Part shown: positions 1 through 11,696 of the stretch, in pieces | Numbering within the stretch: the stretch's first letter is position 1 | Layout: each line of letters starts with the position of its first letter | Source: Pseudomonas entomophila | GTDB taxonomy: Bacteria; Pseudomonadota; Gammaproteobacteria; Pseudomonadales; Pseudomonadaceae | DNA: 64,000 nt | Direction of reading: 5' to 3' | Assembly (NCBI RefSeq): GCF_013523165.1 | Contig: NZ_JAAMQI010000004.1 | Coordinates: 1-64,000, forward strand | Notes under the pieces: generated by a model | Told to the model about the DNA's origin: nothing | The model's database searches: none | What the model saw: the letters and a program-made list of their open reading frames with translations, nothing else | Position numbers and translations under genes: made by a program

Positions 1-3000
1 ACACTGACCGCGGACAAGACCACTGTCACCGAAGGCGGCCAGGTTACCTACACCGTGACCCTGACCAACGCCCAAGGCTTGCCGGTCAGCGGCCATAACG
101 GCCTGAGCTTCACCTTGACCGACGGCACCGTGGTCAAGGTCCCGGCTGGCACCACCACCGGCACCGCGACCATCGTGGTGAAAGACGACGCCTATGTTGG
201 CGGCCAAGCGGACATCGTCAACAAGCTGGTCTCGGTCAGCGGTGGCGACAACTTCGAGAAATTGACGCTGGGCGGCGAAACCCGCACCACGACCGTCACC
301 GACGAGCCAGGCACCCCTGGCAATCCAGGCGGTACTGGCACCTTGAATGGCGGCGACCTGGTCACCGTCGGCATCACCGCCGACCAGACCAGCGTCACCG
401 AGAACCAGTCGGCGACCTTCACCGTCACTACTAACCGTGTGCTGGAGCGTGACCTCAACGTTACCCTCAGCAACGGCGCTACCGTGACTGTGAAAGCGGG
501 CTCGACCACGGCCACTTACACCCTGGCAGCCCAGGGCGACGACGTCTTCAAAGACGGCGAAACCGTTAAGCTGGGTGTTCAGAGCGCAGTCGATGCCGGT
601 GGCAAAGGCTTCGAGAACCTGCAGCTGAGCACCACCCCAGCAACGTTGCAGATCACCGACACCATCAACGAAGTTGTTGCGACGCTCACCGCCGACAAGA
701 CCACCGTCACCGAAGGCGGCCAGGTCACCTACACCGTGACCCTGACCAACGCCCAAGGCTTGCCGGTCACCGGCCATAACGGCCTGAGCTTCACCTTGAC
801 CGACGGCACCGTGGTCAAAGTCCCGGCTGGCAGCACCACTGGCACCGCGACCCTGGTGGCGAAGGACGACGTCTACACCGGTGGCCAGGCGGACATCGTC
901 AACAAGCTGGTCTCGGTCAGCGGCGGCGACAACTTCGAGAAGTTGACCCTGGGCGGCGAAACCCGGACCACGACCGTCACTGACGAGCCAGGCTCGGGCA
1001 CGACAGGCTCCACAAACCAGGGCGACAAGGTACTGATCACCATCACCAGCAACGGCGATGTGGACGAGTCGCAGCCGCCTGCCTTCACCGTCAAGGTGAG
1101 CCAGGCCCTGGATCGCGACCTCACCGTCACCCTGACCAACGGCGCCAGTGTCGTCATCGCCGCCGGCCAGACCCAGGTCCAGTACAAGGCGCCTATCCAA
1201 GGCGAGGACGTCTTCAAGGACGCCGGCTCGCTGACCGTTGGCATCAAGGACGCTGCAGTCGTCGGCAAGACGTTCGAGAACCTGCAACTGGGCGATGCGG
1301 CCACCGTGCAGATCAGCGACACGGTCAGCGAAGTGATCGCGACCCTGACGGTCGACAAGACGTCGGTGATCGAAGGCAATACGTTCAACTACACCGTGAC
1401 CCTGACCAACGCTCAAGGGCTGCCGGTCAGCGGCCACAGTGGCCTGACCTTCACCCTGTCCGACGGCACCAAGGTGTTCCTGGCTGCCGGCAGCGCGACG
1501 GGCAGTACGCAGGTCACCGCGCCGGACGATGTCTTCATCGGCGGCCACGCCACCATCGTCAACAAGCTGGTCACCGTGGCAGGTGGCGACATCTTCGAAA
1601 AACTGACCATGAGCCAGGACGAAGTCTTCACTTCGGTGAAGGACGAGCCAGGCAGCGGTACGACGGGCTCCACCAACCAGGGCGACAAGGTCTCGGTGAC
1701 CATCGTCAGCAATGGCGACGTCACCGAAGCCGAACAGCCGTCGTTCACCATCCAGGTCAGCCAGAAGCTCGACCAGCCGCTCACCGTGACGCTCAGCAAC
1801 GGTGCGCAGGTCGTCATCGACGCCGGCCAGACCCAGGCGATCTACAAGGCGCCTGTCCAGGGCGAGGACGTGTTCAAGGATGCAGGTGCGTTGACCCTGA
1901 GCGTCAAGGACGCTGCCGTGGTCGGCAAGTCGTTCGAGAACCTCGACATCAACAGCAGCGCCACCGTGCAGATCAGCGACACGATCAACGAGGTCGTGGC
2001 GACCCTGACCGCCGACAAGACCACCGTCACCGAAGGCGGCCAGGTCACCTACACCGTGACTCTGAGCAACGCTCAAGGCTTGCCTGTAGGCGGCCACAAC
2101 GGTCTGACCTTCACCCTCACCGACGGTACCCTGCTCAAGGTCGCCGCCGGCAGCACCACGGGCACCGTGACCATCGTCGCCAAGGACGACGCCTACGTGG
2201 GTGGGCAGGCAGACATCGTCAACAAGCTGGCCTCGGTCAGCGGTGGCGATAACTTCGAGAAGCTCACGCTGGGCGGCGAGACCCGTACCACCACGGTCAC
2301 CGACGAGCCGGCCGGCCAGGGCGACCTGACCAGCCTGACCCTCAGCGGCGATGCCTCGGTGATCGAAGGTGGGACAGCGCACTACACGCTGGCCCTGAGC
2401 AACCCGTCGAAGAGCGACGTCACGGTCACGCTGACCTACAGTGGCACCGCCACCAACGGCCAGGACTACACCGGTGTCACCACCGTGAAGATCCCGGCCA
2501 ACGCCAGCAGCGTGGGCTTCGACATCAAGACCATCGACGACCAGTTGGTCGAAGGTGCGGAGAACTTCGTCGTCAAGGTCGCCAGCGCAACCGGTGGTGG
2601 CTTCGAGAACCTGGCGATCGACGCCAGCAAGTCCAGCGTCACCACGACGATCATCGACAACGACAACGCACCAGTGTCCACCGGCGGCGCGGTCACGGGT
2701 ATCGAGGACACCGACTACGTCTTCGCCTGGGACAACTTCAAGGTCACGGACGCCGATGGCAACACCGGCCTGAGCGTGAGCATCACCAAGCTGCCGGACC
2801 TGGGTGCGTTGAAGTTCTTCAACGGCACGGCATGGGTGGACGTCACGCTGAACCAGACGGTCAGCCAGGCGGACATCGGCAAGGGCTACCTGAAGTTCGT
2901 GCCGCTGGCCAACCAGTCGGGCGTCGACGGTTATGGCGGCTCGGGTGTCGGCAACAAGCAGGCCGACTACGCGCAGGTCAAGTTCAAGCCGTTCGACGGG

Positions 3001-5634
3001 ACCAACGTCGGTACCGAAGCGACGATGAAGATCGACATCGCACCGGTGGCGGACAAGCCGACCCTGAGCATCGCCAGCAACAACGTCAACTCGCTGGGCC
3101 TGACCAAAGAGTCCTGGACCACCCTCAAGGGCCTCGGGAGTGACGGCAACGGCATCACTGGCGAAGCGCTCAAGACCGTGTTCGCCAACTCCGGCACTGC
3201 CAACCGCAGCGAAACCACGACGAACGTGCAGTCCGACAGCAGCGTGACGGCCCAGACCGGCTCTAAGACGTCGGGCTTGCTGTACCTGGAAGCAGGCAAG
3301 GTGTACACCTTCAGCGGCGTGGCGGACGACAGCCTGTACGTCACCATCGGTGGCAAGGGCGTGGTCAACGCGACCTGGGGCGGCGGCGGCAGCATTTCGG
3401 GCAGCTTCACCCCGACTACCAGCGGCTACTACCCGATCGAGGTCTACCACGCCAACCAGTCGGGCCCCGGCAGCTATGACCTGAACATCAAGGTCGGTAG
3501 CGGTGGGGTCACCGACCTGAGCAGCACCAACATCCCGATGTACCAAAGTGTCGCCGACATGGCCGGCGCGGGCCTGAGCACGTCGGACCTGCACACCAAC
3601 GCCAGCGGCCAGACCTATTACGATGGCTACAAGCTCAACGAAGGGCCTGAAAACGGCAGCGTCAAACTGGTGGGCATCAGTACGGCACTGACCGACACTG
3701 ATGGCTCCGAGAGCCTGAGCGTCAAGCTCAGCGGTATTCCAGCGGGCGCCGTGGTCAGCGACAACGCCGGTCACAGCGTCACGGTCGGCGCTACGGCCGT
3801 CGATGTGACAGGCTGGAGCCTGTCCAACCTGACCATCAAGCCGCCGGCTTACTACTCGGGTCAGTTCGACGTGAAGGTCACCTCGGTGTCCTCCGAAAGC
3901 GTTGGCGGCAGTACGGCCACGACTGAAGGTACGCTCAAGGTCACCGTTTATGCGGACAGCTACACCGCGACCAACCTGACGACCGACAACGATAACTACA
4001 CGGGCAGTACGGGCAGCGACATCGTCGTGGGTGACGTCACGGGTCTGCATGTCGTGGCGGGCAAGGACTACAACATCGCCTTCATCGTCGATACCTCGGG
4101 CAGCATGGGACAGTCGGGTGTGGATGCGGCGAAAAGTTCGCTGGAATCGGTGTTCAAGACGCTGACGGACAGTGTGAAAGGTTCGATGTCCGGAACGGTG
4201 AATATCCTGCTGGTAGACTTTGCCACCCAGGTCAAGAGCAATGTTTCGGTGACACTCAATGACGCCGGCCTGACCACGTTGAAGAATGCGCTGGCCAACA
4301 TGACGTCAGGTGGCGGTACCAACTACGAAGATGCGTTCAAGACTACGGCCAACTGGTTCCAGAGCCTCAAGAATGCCGGCAACACGGGCAGTAACCAGAC
4401 CTACTTCATAACCGATGGGAAGCCGACGTTCTATCAGACCAACGAAAATACCAATCCCACGTTGGGTTCTTCGGGTGTTGCCATGGATACCTATCTGAGC
4501 GGCAATGGGTATCAATCGGGTGGCTCCATCGCCGGCCGATACCTGGACAACAACACGTACGTCAGCGTCGACAGTGGTGTGCTGACGGTGGCCTCTAGGG
4601 CGTACACGCTCTTTGGCTCTTACATGAAAACGGTGCTGACTGGCGAGCTTCATGCCGAAGGTAATGGTGGATATGAACTGTCGGGTCGTGCGGGAACTGG
4701 CAGCACCACCGATGACGCGACACTGAGCAACTCGCAGAGCACGTTCAAGTTGCTATCGGGGCTGTCCAACGTCGAAGCGATCGGTCTGAATAACGAGGTC
4801 AGCGTCAGCGATCTGAAACCCTACGACTCGGACCAAAAGCCGCAGACCAACATAGACCCGAGCAAGTTGGCCGATGCCATTCTCGGTCACACCGAAACCA
4901 CCGTGCCTGGCAATGACACGATCAACGGCGGCGATGGCAACGACATCCTGTTCGGCGACTTGGTCACCTTCAACTCGGTGGCGGGTACCGGGGTCGAGGC
5001 CATTCAGGGCTATGTGGCCAACAAACTGGGCGTGGACAGCGGCGACGTGACTGCGCAGCTCATGCACAAGTACGTATCTGAGCACTACAGTGAGTTCGAC
5101 CTGTCCGGGACCAACGACGGGGGTGACATCCTTAACGGCGGCAACGGCAACGACATCCTGTTCGGCCAGGGCGGTGACGACAAACTGTATGGCGGCAAAG
5201 GCAACGACATCCTGCTGGGCGGTAATGGCAACGACCTGCTGGACGGCGGTGACGGCGACGACATCCTCATCGGCGGCAAGGGTAACGACACCTTGATCGG
5301 CGGTGCGGGTGCCGACACCTTCATCTGGAGGGCAGGTGACACAGGCAACGACGTGATCAAGGACTTCAAGGCCAGTGAAGGCGACCGTATCGACCTGCGT
5401 GACCTGTTGCAGGGCGAGAAGGCCAGCACCATCGACAACTTCCTGAAGATCAGCACGGTCGATGGCAGCTCGACCTTGCAGGTCAGCAGCGAGGGCAAGC
5501 TCAACGCAGCGGGTGGCCTGGCCAACGCCGACGTGTCGATCAAGCTCGAAGGCGTCAACTGGTCGACCTCCAGCATCAACTCGTTGATCAGCGGTGCCGA
5601 CCCGACCATCAAGATCGATAACTCCAACAGCTGA
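1..5634 (+). CDS. Giant RTX/VWA repeat adhesin, 3' part (type I-secreted LapA/LapF-like)
   Basis: The frame is open from base 1, so the gene begins upstream and only its C-terminal 1877 residues are visible. Two ~105-residue repeat types alternate: A (nt 1-312, 673-993, 1339-1653, 2002-2310; 'TVTEGGQVTYTVTL', ending VTDEPG) and B (about 355-672, 1021-1338, 1681-2001; 'DVFKD', 'FENL', 'ISDT'). A Calx-beta module follows (~2320-2676), then a PA14-like module (~3080-3520; 'YTFSGVADDSLYVTIGG'), a von Willebrand A domain with the MIDAS motif DTSGSMG (nt 4090-4110), and RTX calcium-binding nonapeptides GGxGxDxLx (4915-4960 and 5128-5330). The final ~100 residues look like a type I secretion signal. 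The likely role is a cell-surface biofilm or host adhesin exported by a LapEBC-type system. The N-terminal retention region lies outside the window, so LapA or another family cannot be decided. Confidence 0.93.
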   Translation, partial: TLTADKTTVTEGGQVTYTVTLTNAQGLPVSGHNGLSFTLTDGTVVKVPAGTTTGTATIVVKDDAYVGGQADIVNKLVSVSGGDNFEKLTLGGETRTTTVTDEPGTPGNPGGTGTLNGGDLVTVGITADQTSVTENQSATFTVTTNRVLERDLNVTLSNGATVTVKAGSTTATYTLAAQGDDVFKDGETVKLGVQSAVDAGGKGFENLQLSTTPATLQITDTINEVVATLTADKTTVTEGGQVTYTVTLTNAQGLPVTGHNGLSFTLTDGTVVKVPAGSTTGTATLVAKDDVYTGGQADIVNKLVSVSGGDNFEKLTLGGETRTTTVTDEPGSGTTGSTNQGDKVLITITSNGDVDESQPPAFTVKVSQALDRDLTVTLTNGASVVIAAGQTQVQYKAPIQGEDVFKDAGSLTVGIKDAAVVGKTFENLQLGDAATVQISDTVSEVIATLTVDKTSVIEGNTFNYTVTLTNAQGLPVSGHSGLTFTLSDGTKVFLAAGSATGSTQVTAPDDVFIGGHATIVNKLVTVAGGDIFEKLTMSQDEVFTSVKDEPGSGTTGSTNQGDKVSVTIVSNGDVTEAEQPSFTIQVSQKLDQPLTVTLSNGAQVVIDAGQTQAIYKAPVQGEDVFKDAGALTLSVKDAAVVGKSFENLDINSSATVQISDTINEVVATLTADKTTVTEGGQVTYTVTLSNAQGLPVGGHNGLTFTLTDGTLLKVAAGSTTGTVTIVAKDDAYVGGQADIVNKLASVSGGDNFEKLTLGGETRTTTVTDEPAGQGDLTSLTLSGDASVIEGGTAHYTLALSNPSKSDVTVTLTYSGTATNGQDYTGVTTVKIPANASSVGFDIKTIDDQLVEGAENFVVKVASATGGGFENLAIDASKSSVTTTIIDNDNAPVSTGGAVTGIEDTDYVFAWDNFKVTDADGNTGLSVSITKLPDLGALKFFNGTAWVDVTLNQTVSQADIGKGYLKFVPLANQSGVDGYGGSGVGNKQADYAQVKFKPFDGTNVGTEATMKIDIAPVADKPTLSIASNNVNSLGLTKESWTTLKGLGSDGNGITGEALKTVFANSGTANRSETTTNVQSDSSVTAQTGSKTSGLLYLEAGKVYTFSGVADDSLYVTIGGKGVVNATWGGGGSISGSFTPTTSGYYPIEVYHANQSGPGSYDLNIKVGSGGVTDLSSTNIPMYQSVADMAGAGLSTSDLHTNASGQTYYDGYKLNEGPENGSVKLVGISTALTDTDGSESLSVKLSGIPAGAVVSDNAGHSVTVGATAVDVTGWSLSNLTIKPPAYYSGQFDVKVTSVSSESVGGSTATTEGTLKVTVYADSYTATNLTTDNDNYTGSTGSDIVVGDVTGLHVVAGKDYNIAFIVDTSGSMGQSGVDAAKSSLESVFKTLTDSVKGSMSGTVNILLVDFATQVKSNVSVTLNDAGLTTLKNALANMTSGGGTNYEDAFKTTANWFQSLKNAGNTGSNQTYFITDGKPTFYQTNENTNPTLGSSGVAMDTYLSGNGYQSGGSIAGRYLDNNTYVSVDSGVLTVASRAYTLFGSYMKTVLTGELHAEGNGGYELSGRAGTGSTTDDATLSNSQSTFKLLSGLSNVEAIGLNNEVSVSDLKPYDSDQKPQTNIDPSKLADAILGHTETTVPGNDTINGGDGNDILFGDLVTFNSVAGTGVEAIQGYVANKLGVDSGDVTAQLMHKYVSEHYSEFDLSGTNDGGDILNGGNGNDILFGQGGDDKLYGGKGNDILLGGNGNDLLDGGDGDDILIGGKGNDTLIGGAGADTFIWRAGDTGNDVIKDFKASEGDRIDLRDLLQGEKASTIDNFLKISTVDGSSTLQVSSEGKLNAAGGLANADVSIKLEGVNWSTSSINSLISGADPTIKIDNSNS

Positions 5635-5641
5635 TCCACGC

Positions 5642-5673
5642 CTTCACGGTGGCCTTGTCCGGCCACCGTGAAG
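5642..5673 (+). terminator. Strong hairpin after the adhesin gene
   Basis: A perfect 13-bp inverted repeat (CTTCACGGTGGCC / GGCCACCGTGAAG) with a 6-nt loop starts 8 nt after the adhesin stop codon. No clear T-run follows, so it may end transcription weakly or protect the mRNA 3' end. Confidence 0.6.
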
Positions 5674-5791
5674 TGCAGGGTTTGCCTCTCGCCGCCCGCA
5701 GCGCATACTCGCGCCTCGGGCCGGCGAAGTGGGTGAACTTTGCCTATGCTGCGATCTACCAAGAAGCATCATCGTGATGAGGGAACACCCC

Positions 5792-6133
5792 ATGTTCTAC
5801 GTGCAACGCGACGCCGGAGGTCGGCTGCTGCGTGTGGAAGCTGCGCCGTACGCCGAGTCCACCGAAACACTGCCGCCCGACCATGCCGAGATTCAGGACT
5901 GGTTCGCCGACGACGTCGTGGAGAACAGCCTCAAGCAGCTCAAGCAGAGCGACCTGGACATGATCCGGGTGCTGGAGGACCTGATCGAGGTCCTGACGGC
6001 CAAAGGCGTCTTCAGCATCACCGATCTGCCGCCGGGGGCGCAGGCCAAGCTGCTCAGCCGTTCGCACGCGCGCAGGGCACTGGGGAGCCTGACCACCCTG
6101 ATCAAGGAAGACGAGGAAGAAGGCCTGATCTGA
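5792..6133 (+). CDS. Conserved Pseudomonas protein of unknown function (113 aa)
   Basis: This short acidic, helix-rich cytoplasmic protein begins MFYVQRDAGGRLLRVEAAPY. It contains an Asp/Glu-rich region around residues 35-60 (DWFADDVVENSLKQLKQSD) and ends in an acidic tail EDEEEGLI. Similar Pseudomonas proteins are often named 'tryptophan synthase subunit beta', but no PLP-binding or TrpB motif is present and the length is far too short, so that name should not be used. The ATG at 5792 is preferred over the upstream in-frame codon at 5729 because conserved family members start MFYVQRD. Function unknown; no signal peptide or membrane segment is seen. Confidence 0.8.
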   Translation: MFYVQRDAGGRLLRVEAAPYAESTETLPPDHAEIQDWFADDVVENSLKQLKQSDLDMIRVLEDLIEVLTAKGVFSITDLPPGAQAKLLSRSHARRALGSLTTLIKEDEEEGLI

Positions 6134-6275
6134 GCGGTTGCCGAGTTCAGGAGCTCCATCACGTCGCTCGAACAGTGTCGCCTCGGCGCCACTGCACCCT
6201 GCGCTGCCCGTCGTTTGAAGCAGACCTTGCTGTCAGGCGATACTCTCTGGCCCTTTTTCCAGGATGACCTTGTCC

Positions 6276-6737
6276 ATGCGTATCTGGATCGACGCCGATG
6301 CCTGCCCGAAAGCCGCCAAGGACTTGGTGATCAAGTTCGCCCTCAAGCGCAAGCTGGAGGTGGTGATGGTCGCTGGCCAGGCCCTGGCCAAGCCCACACT
6401 GACCTGCGTGCGCCTGATCGTCGTGCCCAGTGGCATGGATGCCGCGGACGATTACCTGGTCGACAACGCCTTGCCCGGCGAGCTGGCGATCTGCAGCGAT
6501 GTACCCCTGGCCGATCGGTTGATCAAGAAGGGCGTCGCTGCCCTGGACCCGCGTGGCCGAGAGTTCGATGAGCGGAACATGGGCGACCGCCTGGCCGTGC
6601 GCAATCTGTTCACCGAGTTGCGCGAGCAAGGCCAGGTCGGAGGAGGGCAGGCGCCCTATGGCGAGCGGGAGAAGCAGGCGTTCGCCAATGCGCTGGATCG
6701 CATCCTGACGCGGCTGCTGCGTCAGGCGGGTGCCTGA
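6276..6737 (+). CDS. YaiI/YqxD family protein (UPF0178)
   Basis: The protein is 153 aa and starts MRIWIDADACPK, the hallmark of the YaiI/YqxD family, a small PIN-like fold with an N-terminal Asp pair likely to bind metal. Further conserved blocks are DAADDYLVDNALPGELAICSD (split as DAADDYLVDN and ICSDVPLA) and a C-terminal Arg-rich helix. The biochemical role of the family is unsettled; a nuclease-like activity is only inferred from the fold. The start at 6276 is chosen over ATG 6264 because AGGA (6261-6264) lies at usable spacing for 6276 and the family begins at this Met. It is followed, tail to tail, by elbB on the other strand. Confidence 0.88.
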   Translation: MRIWIDADACPKAAKDLVIKFALKRKLEVVMVAGQALAKPTLTCVRLIVVPSGMDAADDYLVDNALPGELAICSDVPLADRLIKKGVAALDPRGREFDERNMGDRLAVRNLFTELREQGQVGGGQAPYGEREKQAFANALDRILTRLLRQAGA

Positions 6738-6780
6738 CGCCAGCCCATTTCCGGGGCCTCCAGCAAGCTGCCGGTGGTCT

Positions 6781-7446
6781 TCACCAGTCAGCGTGGGTCA
6801 GGTCCAGTACCCGGTCGACCAGCTTGTAGATGCCCGCCGCCGCTTCGCTGATCGACTGGGCGCGCATGTAGGCGGGGGTGGTGACCAACTTCCGCTCGGT
6901 GTCCTCGACGATGTCGTGCACGTCGCATTCTTCGTGCGTGGCGCCCATCTTCACCAAGGCGGCAAGGGTCTCGGCGTCGTTGCCGATCGTGCACACGACG
7001 CCTTCACCATAGATCTTCGCCGCGAAAGCCGGCGCAATGCACATCAGGCCCACCGGCTTGCGCTGCTCTGCAAAGGCCTTGATGAAGGCCAGTACCTCGG
7101 GCTGCACGCTGCAGTCGGCGCCTTTCTCCGCGAAATCGGACAGGTTCTTGGCGGCCCCGAAGCCACCTGGCACGATCAGGCCGTCGAACTCATCGGCCTT
7201 GGCTTCGCGCAGGTCCTTGACCTGGCCACGCGCGATGCGTGCCGACTCCACCAATACGTTGCGCGCGCCTGGGGTTTGTTCGCCGGTCAGGTGGTTGATG
7301 ACGTGCTTCTGGTCGATATCGGGTGCGAAACACTGGACCTGTGCGCCGCGCTGATCGAGGCGTAGCAGGGTAATGACGCTTTCGTGGATTTCAGCGCCGT
7401 CGTAGACGCCACAACCCGACAAGATCACCGCGATCTTCTTCTGCAT
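6781..7446 (-). CDS. elbB: Glyoxalase ElbB (DJ-1/PfpI-like class I glutamine amidotransferase fold)
   Basis: The 221-aa product begins MQKKIAVILSGCGVYDGAEIHE, typical of ElbB (E. coli 217 aa). The nucleophile-elbow region is GLMCIAPAFAAK, with the presumed active Cys in LMCIAP, and the glutamate/histidine surroundings of the DJ-1 fold are present. Family members act as glyoxalases in the cytoplasm; an older link to isoprenoid synthesis is weak. ATG 7446 is preferred to the longer frame because GGAG precedes it at normal spacing. The gene is convergent with the yaiI-like gene. Confidence 0.9.
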   Translation of the reverse strand: MQKKIAVILSGCGVYDGAEIHESVITLLRLDQRGAQVQCFAPDIDQKHVINHLTGEQTPGARNVLVESARIARGQVKDLREAKADEFDGLIVPGGFGAAKNLSDFAEKGADCSVQPEVLAFIKAFAEQRKPVGLMCIAPAFAAKIYGEGVVCTIGNDAETLAALVKMGATHEECDVHDIVEDTERKLVTTPAYMRAQSISEAAAGIYKLVDRVLDLTHADW

Positions 7447-7601
7447 GCTCGTTTCTCCAAGGTCGAGGCATCGATGACGACAGTGTGGCAGATACGCACG
7501 CTCAAGGCATGCCACCGTGTGTGCCACGGATGTCTTCGTGCCAAGGGCCTGAAAGAGAACGGCGGCCGGTTCTCAGGCGAGCGTCAGCAGAGAGGGCGTG
7601 C

Positions 7602-9448
<1,847 letters not shown>

Positions 9449-9467
9449 GGCCCTACAGGAACGACTG

Positions 9468-11696
9468 ATGAATAACGAAGTGCCGACACCGTTCGACCCC
9501 AAGGAAGCCCGCGCGGTGCCTACCGAGCTGGTGGAGACGCCTCCAGACCTGCCCGTTTCCGAAGCCCCTCTGGACACCGCAGTGCCGCCTCCGGCGCCTG
9601 CACCGGCCATCGCCATTCCGGGGCTCGACGACAGCAGTCTGTACATTCATCGCGAGCTGTCGCAGCTGCAGTTCAACATCCGCGTGCTCGAACAGGCGCT
9701 GGACGAGTCGTATCCGCTGCTCGAGCGCTTGAAGTTCCTGCTGATCTTTTCCAGCAACCTGGACGAGTTCTTCGAAATCCGTGTCGCGGGCCTGAAGAAG
9801 CAGATCGCCTTCGCCCGCGAGCAGGCCGGTGCCGACGGCCTGCAACCCCATCAGGCCATGGCGCGGATCAGCGAACTGGTGCACTTTGAGGTCGATCGGC
9901 AGTACGCGATCCTCAACGACGTGCTGCTGCCCGAGCTGGAAAAGCATCAGATCCGCTTCATCCGTCGGCGCTACTGGACACCCAAGCTCAAGACCTGGGT
10001 GCGCCGCTATTTCCGCGACGAGATCGCGCCGATCATCACCCCGATCGGCCTCGACCCGACGCACCCGTTCCCCTTGCTGGTCAACAAGAGCCTGAACTTC
10101 ATCGTCGAACTGGAAGGCGTCGACGCTTTCGGGCGCGACTCGGGCCTGGCCATCATCCCGGCGCCACGGCTGTTGCCCCGCGTGATCCGCGTACCGGAAG
10201 AGGTCGGTGGGCCAGGCGCCAACCACGTGTTCCTGTCGTCGATGATCCATGCGCACGCCGACGACCTGTTCCAGGGCATGAAGGTCAAGGGCTGCTACCA
10301 GTTCCGACTGACCCGTAACGCCGACCTGGCGCTGGACTCCGAGGACGTCGAGGACCTGGCCCGCGCGTTGCGCGGTGAGCTGTTCTCGCGCCGCTACGGC
10401 GATGCCGTGCGCCTGGAAGTCGCCGATACCTGCCCCAAGCACTTGTCCGACTACCTGCTCAAGCAGTTCAACCTGAGCGAGAGCGAGCTGTACCAGGTCA
10501 ACGGCCCGGTCAACCTGACGCGCCTGTTCAGCATCACTGGCCTGGACAGCCATCCTGAACTGCAATACATGCCGTTCACGCCGGCCATCCCGAAACTGCT
10601 GCAGAACGCCGACAACATCTTCAGCGTCATCAGCAAGCAGGACGTGCTGCTGATGCACCCCTTCGAGTCGTTCACGCCGGTGGTCGACCTGCTGCGCCAG
10701 GCTGCCAAGGACCCTCACGTGCTGGCGGTACGCCAGACCTTGTACCGCAGTGGTGCCAACTCGGAAATCGTCGATGCCCTGGTCGACGCCGCGCGTAACG
10801 GCAAGGAAGTGACCGCAGTCATCGAGCTGCGCGCACGCTTCGACGAGGAGTCCAACCTGCAGATGGCCAGCCGCCTGCAAGCGGCGGGCGCGGTGGTGAT
10901 CTACGGCGTGGTCGGTTTCAAGACGCACGCCAAGATGATGCTGATCCTGCGCCGCGAGGCAGGCGACATCGTGCGCTACGCCCACCTGGGCACCGGCAAC
11001 TACCACGCCGGCAACGCACGCCTCTACACCGACTACAGCCTGCTGACGTCCGACGATGCGCTGTGCGAGGACGTGGGCAAGCTGTTCAGCCAGCTGATCG
11101 GCATGGGCAAGACCCTGCGCATGAAGAAGCTGCTGCACGCGCCGTTCACCCTGAAGAAGGGCATGCTCGACATGATCGCGCGCGAGACCCAGTTCGCGGT
11201 GGACGGCAAGCCGGCGCACATCATCGCCAAGTTCAACTCGCTGACCGATGCCAAGATCATCCGCGCCCTGTACAAGGCCAGTCAGGCCGGCGTGCGCATC
11301 GACCTGGTGGTGCGTGGCATGTGCTGCCTGCGGCCGGGGGTCGCGGGCGTGTCGCACAACATCCAGGTGCGCTCGATCGTCGGCCGCTTCCTGGAGCACA
11401 CACGGGTGTTCTACTTCCTCAATGGCGGTGAGGAGCAGATGTTCCTGTCCAGTGCCGACTGGATGGAGCGCAACCTCGACAAGCGTGTCGAGACCTGCTT
11501 CCCGGTCGAGGGCAAGAAGCTGATCATGCGCGTCAAGAAGGAGCTGGAGAGCTACCTGACCGACAACACCCACGCCTGGATCCTGCAGCCCGACGGTCGC
11601 TACGTACGCAGCACCCCCACCGGCAACCAGAACCCGCGCAATGCCCAGGCCACCCTGCTCGAGCGCCTGAGCAACCCGGTGCTCAGCGTACGTTGA
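9468..11696 (+). CDS. ppk: Polyphosphate kinase 1
   Basis: Ppk1 reversibly transfers the gamma-phosphate of ATP to polyphosphate. The 742-aa protein has a Pro/Ala-rich N-terminal ~55 residues and then the Ppk N domain ([33 protein letters not shown]). The head domain and the C1/C2 phospholipase-D-like catalytic domains follow ([26 protein letters not shown], and [17 protein letters not shown] with the autophosphorylated-His region). Length is normal apart from the N-terminal extension. Its 3' end overlaps that of the convergent ppx gene by 14 bp. Confidence 0.97.
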   Translation: MNNEVPTPFDPKEARAVPTELVETPPDLPVSEAPLDTAVPPPAPAPAIAIPGLDDSSLYIHRELSQLQFNIRVLEQALDESYPLLERLKFLLIFSSNLDEFFEIRVAGLKKQIAFAREQAGADGLQPHQAMARISELVHFEVDRQYAILNDVLLPELEKHQIRFIRRRYWTPKLKTWVRRYFRDEIAPIITPIGLDPTHPFPLLVNKSLNFIVELEGVDAFGRDSGLAIIPAPRLLPRVIRVPEEVGGPGANHVFLSSMIHAHADDLFQGMKVKGCYQFRLTRNADLALDSEDVEDLARALRGELFSRRYGDAVRLEVADTCPKHLSDYLLKQFNLSESELYQVNGPVNLTRLFSITGLDSHPELQYMPFTPAIPKLLQNADNIFSVISKQDVLLMHPFESFTPVVDLLRQAAKDPHVLAVRQTLYRSGANSEIVDALVDAARNGKEVTAVIELRARFDEESNLQMASRLQAAGAVVIYGVVGFKTHAKMMLILRREAGDIVRYAHLGTGNYHAGNARLYTDYSLLTSDDALCEDVGKLFSQLIGMGKTLRMKKLLHAPFTLKKGMLDMIARETQFAVDGKPAHIIAKFNSLTDAKIIRALYKASQAGVRIDLVVRGMCCLRPGVAGVSHNIQVRSIVGRFLEHTRVFYFLNGGEEQMFLSSADWMERNLDKRVETCFPVEGKKLIMRVKKELESYLTDNTHAWILQPDGRYVRSTPTGNQNPRNAQATLLERLSNPVLSVR

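Noticed and set aside
192..2711. Several minus-strand frames antisense to the adhesin repeats
   Set aside because: They recur with the repeat units and have unnatural Ser/Val/Thr/Pro-rich composition; they are shadows of the high-GC repeat codons.
5729..6133. 'Tryptophan synthase subunit beta' label for the 113-aa protein
   Set aside because: No TrpB or PLP motif, and far too short; the name is a common misannotation.
9453..11573. 706-aa frame opposite ppk
   Set aside because: Composition is that of an antisense shadow (His/Gln/Val/Asp-rich) and it fully overlaps the well-supported ppk.
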